DNA from: CAUZEO01 sp963578625 | GTDB taxonomy: Bacteria > Verrucomicrobiota > Kiritimatiellia > SLOV01 | Assembly (NCBI GenBank): GCA_963578625.1 | Contig: CAUZEO010000075.1 | Coordinates: 1 to 16,658, forward strand | Length of the DNA: 16,658 nt | Direction: 5' to 3' | Part shown: piece by piece, positions 7,112 to 13,888 of the stretch | Layout: each line of letters starts with the position of its first letter | Position numbering within the stretch: the stretch's first letter is position 1 | Translations under genes and position numbers: made by a program | Notes under the pieces: model-generated | Told to the model about the DNA's origin: nothing | The model's input: the letters and a program-made list of their open reading frames with translations, nothing else | The model's database searches: none

Positions 7112-9220
7112 CTACTCCGAAATCTCCCACGCCCATGCGGTGCGGGCGGGAAATTCGAGACCGCGGGTGAACGAAATTGGGGCCGAGGATGGCGACTCAC
7201 GTTTTTCGCCGCTGATTTTTGTCAGTTGAACTTCTTTTCCCTCGAAGCCGAATTTGCCGCCGTCGAAGGTGAAGTCGGCGGACACCGTTTCGTCCGTCAC
7301 ATTCGCGAAAATCAGCGCCACCTTGTTCTCGTGGGGTAGCCGCCAGGCGCCGGCGAGAACGGCGTCGGTGGTGACATGCATTTCGCCATACCACTGCCAG
7401 TCGGCCGTGACCTGGGGAATTTCGGAGTCAAATATCGGCGGCCGCGCAATCTCGCCGGCTGAGAAAAAGCGGCGGAGTTGCCAGCGCGTATGCACGACGT
7501 GGCGAATGAACGGCATATTCTCCTTGTCGTTCACCCATTCCGAGTTCATCCATCCGATCTGTTCACCGAACACCAGTTGCTGCGCACACCGCATGCGCGC
7601 GGCCAGGTCCATGTCCGGTCCCCCCGCGTACTGTCGTCCGAATACCTGGATGGCAGGGCCGTACACGACGACGAAAGCCGGCACGATGCCCGGGCGTTGC
7701 CAGTGCCAGACCAGGTATCCATCAAACCACTTGATAAACGGCTCCGCATTGCACTCGCTTGTCAGCATCACATCCTTGGGCATCACCGCGCGAATGGTGT
7801 CGTGCATCTTCCAGTACCCCTTGTTCCACCAGTGACCGCCGCCCAACTCGTGGCCGTGTGTCTCGTCCATGCAAAGAATGGGAGACATGGCGGAGACCTG
7901 GTCGAGATAGATGCCGTTGACCTTGTACTCTTCGAAGAGGCGGACACAAATCTCGAGAATCTTGCTCTGCCAGAGTTGTGTCGCCGGGCACATGATCCCG
8001 AAGGTCATGTCGCTGCCGTCCGGTTCCTTCCCGTACACTACCGTGTGCGGGCTGCCGTCCTCTTTCTTGGTGGCGGCAGGCAGTGCTACGCTGGTGAATT
8101 GCCAGTCTTCCTGGCCGCGATCGCGCGTGTCCCAGATCCGGGCGTTGATGTAGGGCATGACGTAGAGGCCGGCCTCCCGCAGTTTCAGAACCCCTTCGGC
8201 GAAACCTTCCCGGGGCGGAAAAAAATTCGGCATGTCATTGTCGAACGCAGAATCCTCGCAGCCGGGAGGCAGGTTGTGCCAGGCGTACCAATGGAACCCG
8301 ACGGGCAAACCGATGTATTCCGCGAATCGAATCGCATCCGGAACCACCCGCCCATCGCCGAAACCCCGGCACCAGATGGATACGTCCCGCGCCCACTCCG
8401 GCGTGTCACCCCGTCCGTCCTCCGTCAATTCGGGAAACCACTCTGCATTCCCGCGCACCCAATCCCGGTAAATCTCCGCCGCGTCAAACCAGTCGCCGCG
8501 AAAAAGTTGCCAGACGACTTCGCCGGTCACTTCGAAGTCATTGCCCGCCTTCGTCATGTTTGCCGCCGGCATGTCATACCGGAAATGGACCTTTCGTTCA
8601 TCGGGATGGCTTCGGACCGTCATCTGCTTTGGGCCACCCATCGGGTCATGAGCGGCGATGTACAGTCCGGCCGCCCCGTCCCCCGTGTAGGCTGCCATGT
8701 ACTGCATCGTCATCCACGGATCTGGATAGAGGCGTTCATGCTCGTAGGCAGTGCGCCATATTCCCTTCACCACTTCCCCGGAAGCGCGGGGCAGGAACAC
8801 GGACCCGTCCTCGCCAAGCTCATTGATCATCACTTCCGGAAAGACCACCCGCATCAGGGACCAGTTCGTACTATTGTTCGAAACATCGAGCTTCCAGCTC
8901 AAGGAGTCGTTGTTGTTATCGGTAGTCACCTTGGCGGTCACGAGGAGCATCAGTCCGGAGTCTGCGTCGGATTTCACAAAGATCAGTTCGGCGCCACCGG
9001 GACTGGATTGCGTTGCCGCGCTGGTCCAATCGGTTTCTGAAGTGAGTTGTACTTCCTTTCCGGAGGAGATCTCGCGAAGCTTCAGGGTGAAGAGGGGAAG
9101 GGGACCCGAAGTGAGGAAGTTGGTTCCAGTGGAGGTGTCGGATAGTTGAAGAACGGCGATTCCGTGGGTGGACTCCTCCAGCGTCAAGGTGAGATGGCCC
9201 GCATTTACTTTGGTGGTCAT
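7112..9220 (-). CDS. DUF6259-type glycoside hydrolase
   Basis: A 702-aa putative glycosidase of the DUF6259 type: an N-terminal beta-sandwich (residues 1-250), a TIM barrel (about 275-640) and a C-terminal beta domain. Family marks are GDWFDAAEIYRDWV (242-255), TPEWARD (273-279), GFHWYAWHN (308-316), YVMPYINARIWD (353-364) and VNGIYLDQVS (434-443). Asp440 is the candidate nucleophile and the Glu in TSECNAE (E489 or E493) the candidate acid/base, by analogy with related clans. The substrate is unknown. The ATG at 9220 has a near-perfect AGGAGGTGA 4 nt upstream (9225-9233), the best ribosome-binding site in the window, and gives a protein without signal peptide. The frame stays open upstream to an ATG at 9385, which would add a signal-like segment (FVALLCLLYTTHPAGIPIQAFA). 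Frame before 9430 is repeat-derived. Localisation is therefore ambiguous. Confidence 0.8.
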   Translation of the reverse strand: MTTKVNAGHLTLTLEESTHGIAVLQLSDTSTGTNFLTSGPLPLFTLKLREISSGKEVQLTSETDWTSAATQSSPGGAELIFVKSDADSGLMLLVTAKVTTDNNNDSLSWKLDVSNNSTNWSLMRVVFPEVMINELGEDGSVFLPRASGEVVKGIWRTAYEHERLYPDPWMTMQYMAAYTGDGAAGLYIAAHDPMGGPKQMTVRSHPDERKVHFRYDMPAANMTKAGNDFEVTGEVVWQLFRGDWFDAAEIYRDWVRGNAEWFPELTEDGRGDTPEWARDVSIWCRGFGDGRVVPDAIRFAEYIGLPVGFHWYAWHNLPPGCEDSAFDNDMPNFFPPREGFAEGVLKLREAGLYVMPYINARIWDTRDRGQEDWQFTSVALPAATKKEDGSPHTVVYGKEPDGSDMTFGIMCPATQLWQSKILEICVRLFEEYKVNGIYLDQVSAMSPILCMDETHGHELGGGHWWNKGYWKMHDTIRAVMPKDVMLTSECNAEPFIKWFDGYLVWHWQRPGIVPAFVVVYGPAIQVFGRQYAGGPDMDLAARMRCAQQLVFGEQIGWMNSEWVNDKENMPFIRHVVHTRWQLRRFFSAGEIARPPIFDSEIPQVTADWQWYGEMHVTTDAVLAGAWRLPHENKVALIFANVTDETVSADFTFDGGKFGFEGKEVQLTKISGEKRESPSSAPISFTRGLEFPARTAWAWEISE

Positions 9221-9429
9221 CGTCTCACCTCCTGTAGGTTCGGCCGGATTGTCCGGCGCGGCGAATGCTTGGATAGGAATGCCTGCCGGATGAGTGGTGT
9301 AGAGCAGACATAAGAGGGCAACAAATGGCGAGTGGTGGTGCTTCCGGGGATGGAATTGTTTGCAATGAGGCTCCGCTCGATTCATATGGGCATGAATAAA
9401 CCAGCAGAATGAAATACTCGCAATGCCCA

Positions 9430-9563
9430 ATAACGGATTCCGGTCGGATTGTTGGATTTCCAACCGATTCGAGGCGGTAACGGATTGGGGACTGAAGTTG
9501 CGGGGGGGGCTACCAACGGATTCCGGGCATCATGCGAAGCAATCCGCTACCGCCCCGGATTCT
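9430..9563. repeat. Dispersed repeat cluster (GGATTC-GGGCGG-GGATTG family), copy 2
   Basis: Several arms of the family are packed together: TAACGGATTCCGG (9431-9443), CCAACCGATTCGAGGCGG (9460-9475) continuing with TAACGGATTGGGGACTGAAG, a partial ACCAACGGATTCCGGG (9513-9526), and an opposite-strand arm CAATCCGCTACCGCCCCGG (9540-9558) ending GATTC. The opposite arms can pair. The cluster abuts the stop codon of the duplicate-gene remnant and the 5' region of the DUF6259 gene. Confidence 0.8.
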
Positions 9564-9966
9564 TAAAGATCCAGAACCACCATTTCGCTATGACCGACGG
9601 AAGGTACTACAAAGTGGTTGTTTCGTACGCCCAATTCGGCATCGCCGATTACCAACCTCGCCTTCTTGACCTGGCCTTGATTGATCTGAATGCCGATGTT
9701 GGCCAACGTCGCCATTTTCCTTGTGTTCGAAGCCAGGGCCGTAACGTTGAGTAGATGCAGCACCATGCGGTTTTCACTCGGCCGCAATGCGGTAACCTCG
9801 ATATTTTTTGGAGCGTCGAATTCCACCGGCGGCTGCGATGCATCGCGAAGCAGACGGCCGACGAGCCGCGCAACCCGGGGCAAATTGTCGCGCGTGTATC
9901 CCCTGCCGATGTCCGGGCCGATATAGCATGCTGTCCCGGAACCGAATTTTCGCCGCGCCACCGCCG
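9563..9966 (-). pseudogene. Decayed C-terminal duplicate of the neighbouring GHL6-like gene
   Basis: About 134 codons match the C-terminus of the gene at 10116-12251. Shared or near-shared blocks are GSGTACYIGPDIGRGYTRD against GKGTVYYVGPDIGRGYTRD, then LPRVARL/LPRVAHL, EFDAPK, IEVTAL, HLLN, LANIG and SEMVVLDL/SEVVVLEI. Upstream of residue AVARRKF the frame is unrelated, so the signal peptide, barrel and trimerisation domain are gone. The frame itself opens at about 10135, but 9967-10135 has no matching sequence. It looks like a tandem duplication whose first copy was largely deleted. A separate small protein is possible but less likely. Confidence 0.75.
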
Positions 9967-10115
9967 TCGCAGTTCCCCCCAGGGTCCATCCACAAATGAG
10001 GAGGACCAAGGCCGACCGCCCACGCCGAAGCGAGCGTGTTCCAGGATGATTCGTCGGGTCAGACAGATATTTCTTCTCTCTCTGTTGTTGACGAAAATTC
10101 ACTGCTAACTCCCCC

Positions 10116-12251
10116 TTATATTTCCAGTACCACAACCTCGCTGTATCCGACGGCGGGAACGACGAGGCGGTTCATTTTCACTTTGGCTTTCCTATCCGCA
10201 ATGGCCAACCGGGCTCGCTTTACCTTGCCGCGGTTGACCTGGACGCCGATATTCGCCAGTGGAGCCATTGTTGCCGACCCGGACCCCCAGGGAGACAAGT
10301 TCAGCAGGTGCACCACGATCGTGTCTTCGTCGGGTTGCAACGCGGTGACTTCGATGAGCTTGGGCGCATCGAACTCGATTGCCGGGGTCGCCGCCGTGCG
10401 CAACAGCTTTCCGGTGAGGTGAGCAACGCGTGGTAATTTGTCCCGAGTGTACCCACGCCCGATATCAGGGCCAACGTAATAGACGGTGCCTTTCCCGACG
10501 CGTCTCCGCACCACCGCCGGCACGTCCGAGTCGAAGGGTTCCACCGACACGCTTAGACCGTGTAGCGAGCGGGAGCTGTGGGTGAAGAGGACATCCGCAT
10601 CCGCGTCGGCGCGCACGGTGAAATGAACCGCCGGGGCGACGAACGAGACGAAGTGTTCGTACTCCGCTTTGAGGTCTTCCGTTTGCGGGACCAGGATCTG
10701 GGCCGTCTCTTCCCGGGTCTCGACATAGTCGATGCCGAAGAGGTCGGCGAGGCCGAAGTTTTCGCGCGGGTTGCCCCACTCGTCTCGAAGAGAACTCTCC
10801 ACCGTGGCCATCAGGGTCCCGCCGCCGCGGACGTATTCGGTCAGCACATCGCACTGCGAATCGGAGAGACAGGTCGAATTCGCCAGGACCACCACCGGAT
10901 ACGGAGCAAGCCGGGCCGGGGTCAGGGAGTCTTCGAAGATCACGTCCGTGAGCAAGTGTTCGGTCCGGTGAACTTCCTCCATCCGTCCCGTGGAGTTCCA
11001 CATTGCCTCCCAGTCATGAAAATCCCGCATTCGCTGGGAAACCAGGATTGCGGCGTACTTGACGGTATCGCCGACCATGTAGGGCCTGCGCTTCTTGAAC
11101 TCGTCGAACATCGCCTTAAATCCGTCCTTCCACAGGTGGGGGTCGTTGCCTCGACCTCCGTAGCACGGAGCCAGTCCATGTGCGATCACGCGCAGCCCCT
11201 TGACGATACTGCGATCGGGGTCGAAGTAGGGCATCCCGCCGTGGGAAACTTCCGGCACGCGCCACTGCGCCCACAGCCAGCACTCCGTTCGGGTGGTGAG
11301 GGCGCGGCCAACCTTTGCATTCAGGCTCGATTCGCCACTTTCGATGGCGGGGTACCAGTTAATGTTCTCCAGCCGGCGCATCGGATGCGCTGCGTCCCAC
11401 CGCCGCTTCATGGGGCGGGCGTAGTAGTTCATGATGGCCGCGGTGTAAGGCTTTTCTTTAATGGCGGGTGCGGTCACCTGGTTGAAAAACTCAACGGTCT
11501 TGTCGTAGCGCCAGACAAACCACTCCTTGAACTCCTGAGAGTCCCAGTCGAGCTCTTGCGGAACGGGCTTGCCGGTGTCGCGCAGGTAGGCCTCGGTTCC
11601 GTACGGCCCCACGTCACCCGCGCCCGGCGTGCCGTCGAACCAGAAGCCGTCCACCTTTCCGACGGTGACGTATTCCGCCATGAACCGGCCCATCCAGTCA
11701 ATGTAAGGGGAACAAAGCTCGTTCATCTGGTTCCAATGATTTCCTTCGATGGGATGAACACGCCATTTGTGAACCTCTTCCCTGAAAGGCGGAAGCGGAG
11801 GATTCTCGAGTTCAACGAGTTGCTCCAGCGCCAGTACGGTGATTCCATGCGCGTGTGCACGATCCACCATCCGCGGCATGTAGTCCGCGGGGACTTTGTC
11901 GCACCGTTTAATCATATCCGAAGGCCAGTACGCGCCGTTGTCCGTGAAAGATGCACTGGTCGACCAGACTTCAGTGCCCATCTCCGCCACGAGATCCGAA
12001 AGCTTTTCCGGAGTGAGTCCATACCCCGGCTTTCTCTCCACCCGCTTTTCGCCGTCATAGACGTCGGGGCGCAAGGAATGGAAGTAGAGCCGGCAGACCC
12101 GCTGCTCGAACGGCAGGGAGAGATCCACCTCGGCGAAGGCAACGGACATTTCGCCGAGGCCAATCGTGGCGGCACAAGCCATAACGATGCTGCGGATTGT
12201 CTTTTGAATGGAATGTCTACTTGCAGGGGGATTGGTCGGGTTTAATTTCAT
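10116..12251 (-). CDS. Secreted GHL6-like glycoside hydrolase with beta-galactosidase trimerisation domain
   Basis: A 711-aa secreted protein. The ATG at 12251 gives a basic N-terminus and hydrophobic core (SIVMACAATIGLGEMSVAFA), with cleavage near residue 40. A TTG at 12263 would add four residues. Residues 50-390 form a putative TIM barrel of the hypothetical glycosyl hydrolase 6 kind. Marks are YGLTPEKLSDLVAEMGTEVW (77-96), ALEQLVELENPP (141-152), VDGFWFDGTPGAGD (200-213, Asp206 a catalytic candidate) and the YMVGDTVKYAAILVS turn (391-405). Residues 405-575 resemble the glutaminase-like trimerisation domain of GH42 beta-galactosidases (YPVVVLANSTCLSDSQCDVL, then YVRGGGTL). A C-terminal beta domain closes the chain. 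Substrate unknown, probably a plant or algal glycan. A degraded copy of the last 134 codons lies just downstream. Confidence 0.8.
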   Translation of the reverse strand: MKLNPTNPPASRHSIQKTIRSIVMACAATIGLGEMSVAFAEVDLSLPFEQRVCRLYFHSLRPDVYDGEKRVERKPGYGLTPEKLSDLVAEMGTEVWSTSASFTDNGAYWPSDMIKRCDKVPADYMPRMVDRAHAHGITVLALEQLVELENPPLPPFREEVHKWRVHPIEGNHWNQMNELCSPYIDWMGRFMAEYVTVGKVDGFWFDGTPGAGDVGPYGTEAYLRDTGKPVPQELDWDSQEFKEWFVWRYDKTVEFFNQVTAPAIKEKPYTAAIMNYYARPMKRRWDAAHPMRRLENINWYPAIESGESSLNAKVGRALTTRTECWLWAQWRVPEVSHGGMPYFDPDRSIVKGLRVIAHGLAPCYGGRGNDPHLWKDGFKAMFDEFKKRRPYMVGDTVKYAAILVSQRMRDFHDWEAMWNSTGRMEEVHRTEHLLTDVIFEDSLTPARLAPYPVVVLANSTCLSDSQCDVLTEYVRGGGTLMATVESSLRDEWGNPRENFGLADLFGIDYVETREETAQILVPQTEDLKAEYEHFVSFVAPAVHFTVRADADADVLFTHSSRSLHGLSVSVEPFDSDVPAVVRRRVGKGTVYYVGPDIGRGYTRDKLPRVAHLTGKLLRTAATPAIEFDAPKLIEVTALQPDEDTIVVHLLNLSPWGSGSATMAPLANIGVQVNRGKVKRARLAIADRKAKVKMNRLVVPAVGYSEVVVLEI

Positions 12252-12280
12252 ATCAATGGACAATAGGGATGGATGTAGCG

Positions 12281-12387
12281 GATTACCAACAGATTAGGGG
12301 CGGTAACGGATTGCTCCGCAGAATCCGTTAATAATCAATCGTAACCCCAGTCCCCAATCCGTCACCGCCCCGAATCCGTTGGTAATC
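12281..12387. repeat. Long imperfect inverted repeat (GGATTC-GGGCGG-GGATTG family), copy 3
   Basis: The left arm 12281-12313 (starts GATTACCAACAGATTAGGGG) and right arm 12355-12387 pair at 30 of 33 positions. A further partial arm GAATCCGTTAATAATC lies at 12321-12336. It is the fullest copy of the family at 3439 and 9430. It sits between the divergent starts of the GHL6-like gene and the truncated creD. Confidence 0.88.
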
Positions 12388-12477
12388 GCGCGCAACCGCG
12401 GGTGTCATGCTCCGTTGCGTTTTTCACACTTCTGCCACAATTTAGCCATATTTATGAACGACTCTCCCAGAGTCAAA

Positions 12478-12482
12478 AGGAG
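12478..12482 (+). promoter_or_regulatory. Ribosome-binding site of truncated creD
   Basis: AGGAG inside AAAAGGAGAG, 8 nt before the ATG at 12491. Its survival in front of a cut gene suggests the truncation is recent or that the stub is still translated. Confidence 0.6.
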
Positions 12483-12490
12483 AGTGGATC

Positions 12491-12766
12491 ATGATGAATA
12501 CGAAGTTATTGGAAACGGACCAGCACGACGCGCCAAGCTTGGAGGAGAGACAGAATCAAAAGCGGCAAATTTCCCTGGCGCTGAAGTTCGCAGCCGTCGT
12601 CTTGTTGCTTTGGATTCCCCTGAACTTAATTCAGAACCTGCTGTCAGAACGGTGCGAGCACCAGTGTGAGGCGGTCGCGGACATCTCATCTTCCTGGGGC
12701 GGGGCTCAGAATCTGGTGGGGCCGGTTCTTACGATCCCTGCCGGACGGGAGCAGTTCGGCGGATAA
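12491..12766 (+). pseudogene. Truncated CreD-like inner-membrane protein (first 91 residues)
   Basis: The product starts MMNTKLLETDQHD and matches the N-terminus of CreD: a basic stretch, one transmembrane helix (LKFAAVVLLLWIPLNLIQNL, about residues 31-50), ERCEHQCEAVADISSSWGG and LVGPVLTIP. Full CreD proteins are about 450 aa, with a large periplasmic domain and more helices at the C-terminus. This frame ends after Arg-Glu-Gln-Phe-Gly-Gly, and no other frame downstream resumes the family. CreD relates to envelope stress and beta-lactam tolerance in proteobacteria; here it is most likely non-functional, unless the single-helix stub has been kept. A good ribosome-binding site remains. An alternative start is the second ATG at 12494. 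Confidence 0.75.
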
Positions 12767-12959
12767 ATCGACACTCGCTCCCATGTGCCGTGACGTGTCG
12801 GAATGTCCGCTCTAATCACACTCTGCGCGACCAGCGACCAGCATCCGCATCCGTAGAGTCTGATTCCCTGGAAATCCTAATCATTAATCAAGGCCTGACC
12901 GGTTCCCCTCTCAACGATCACGAGGTCTGGATCGGACAAGCTGACGGTCAGGGGGGGCG
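12767..12959. other. Spacer with no supported gene
   Basis: Non-conserved-looking sequence between the creD stub and the PEP-CTERM remnant. It ends in a run of seven G (12951-12957). The frame before the G run (EVWIG, DKLTVRGG) reads like the tail of a beta-rich exported domain and could be the upstream part of the PEP-CTERM remnant in another frame. Confidence 0.35.
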
Positions 12960-13094
12960 TTCAATGGCGAGATCGGGTTCATGGAGGTCTGGGCAGGCGC
13001 CTTGCCCGGCGGTGTCGGCGCGGCTGAGTACGGCCAGTCGCGATGGAACGGCGGCAACCCGAACCGCGTTCCCGAGCCGGCCACCATGGCCCTG
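12960..13094 (+). pseudogene. Remnant of a PEP-CTERM exported protein
   Basis: The frame reads FNGEIGFMEVWAGALPGG, then VGAAEYGQSRWNGGNPNR and VPEPATMAL. VPEPATMAL is the standard PEP-CTERM sorting motif, recognised by exosortase systems. In an intact protein it is followed by a hydrophobic helix and an Arg-rich tail; here it is followed by CFRMHNANLFSSW, with neither. Upstream there is an in-frame stop just before the seven-G run at 12951-12957, so the protein is cut at both ends or frameshifted there. It indicates that the host, or a donor, uses an exosortase pathway. Confidence 0.5.
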
Positions 13095-13475
13095 TGCTTC
13101 CGCATGCACAACGCCAACCTGTTTAGTTCCTGGTTAGATTCAGCGATACCGGTACAACAAAAGCGGAAGGATGGTTTGTCAAGGATGGTTTCTGCTCGGG
13201 CATTTATTAGTGACCGAAAGGGTGAAGACGCAAAGGTGTCAGCACGTTTCAAGGCACCTGCCAAAATGGCGAGCCAAGTGATGCTTGTCGGTCATGAACC
13301 TCGGTGCAGAAAGGCACATTAATTATCGACGTACTGGATGGGCCACCATCGCTGCGGAAGAGATTTTTTTGCGTGTTGACAAGGAGTAAAGTTTCCTGCT
13401 GGAGTGCTTCAGTCGGGCGGGGCTCTCCCCCACCCCGCGGAGCTATCGGGTAAATCTTAACTGGAGGGGTCTCAG
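13095..13475. other. Spacer with no supported gene
   Basis: About 380 bp without a convincing gene on either strand. Visible items are a short direct repeat AAGGATGGTTT (13167-13177 and 13181-13191), a TTGACA near 13376 without a matching -10 box, and a weak hairpin GCGGGG/CCCCGC (13417-13422 and 13433-13438). Confidence 0.45.
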
Positions 13476-13607
13476 ATGGTGGTAAGGCCACAGGCTGTGT
13501 TGGCGCGGGTGGTCGTTGTCTCCAATTCGTTGGCGGCACCGAGGAGGAAGCTTGACGTGCGGATCTACGAGCTGACTTGCGAAGAGCCGTTTCTGGAGTT
13601 CGCGTGA
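13476..13607 (+). CDS. Possible 43-aa small protein
   Basis: A short frame, MVVRPQAVLARVVVVSNSLA then APRRKLDVRIYELTCEEPFL and EFA, preceded by a strong GGAGGGG (13463-13469) with a 6-nt gap. The first half is hydrophobic-basic and the second is mixed with one Cys. I do not recognise it. It could equally be the fragment of a longer lost gene, since this whole stretch is decayed. It lies 281 bp before the ubiquitin-fusion gene on the same strand. Confidence 0.3.
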   Translation: MVVRPQAVLARVVVVSNSLAAPRRKLDVRIYELTCEEPFLEFA

Positions 13608-13888
13608 AGGTTGGGCGGCAGATCACAGGGCCAGTCGCAGGACGGAAAAGGATCCGCATCGAGGTCCTGGGTGGTAAGCAGGCAAACACGCACAATCGGA
13701 AGGCATTGGCCGGGAGAGCTTTCGCCAGCTGCCAGCTTCTCCACAAGCACGTCTTGCTTCTTCTGCATTCCCGTTGGCCTCCTCCTGTGACGGGAGACAT
13801 GATCTCTCGTCCCCATTTTTCCATAGACAGCCCCCATCTCCGCTACTCTCTTCTGCGTTCCACGACTCTCCCCGTCCCTTTTCCTGTA

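Noticed and set aside
7478..9040. Plus-strand open frame of 520 codons
   Set aside because: Antisense shadow of the DUF6259 glycosidase; no domain or signal, composition typical of a mirror frame.
10578..12245. Plus-strand open frame of 555 codons
   Set aside because: Antisense shadow of the GHL6-like glycosidase.
12422..12440. Possible CreB-type operator before creD
   Set aside because: One TTCAC half-site is present, but the second half reads GCCAC, and the CreBC tag is defined in enterobacteria, not in this group.
13376..13410. Promoter with TTGACA near 13376
   Set aside because: No acceptable -10 hexamer at 16-18 bp.
13577..13888. Upstream extension of the ubiquitin-fusion frame (104 codons)
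   Set aside because: No domain, pyrimidine-rich, and it would bury the signal peptide that begins at 13889.
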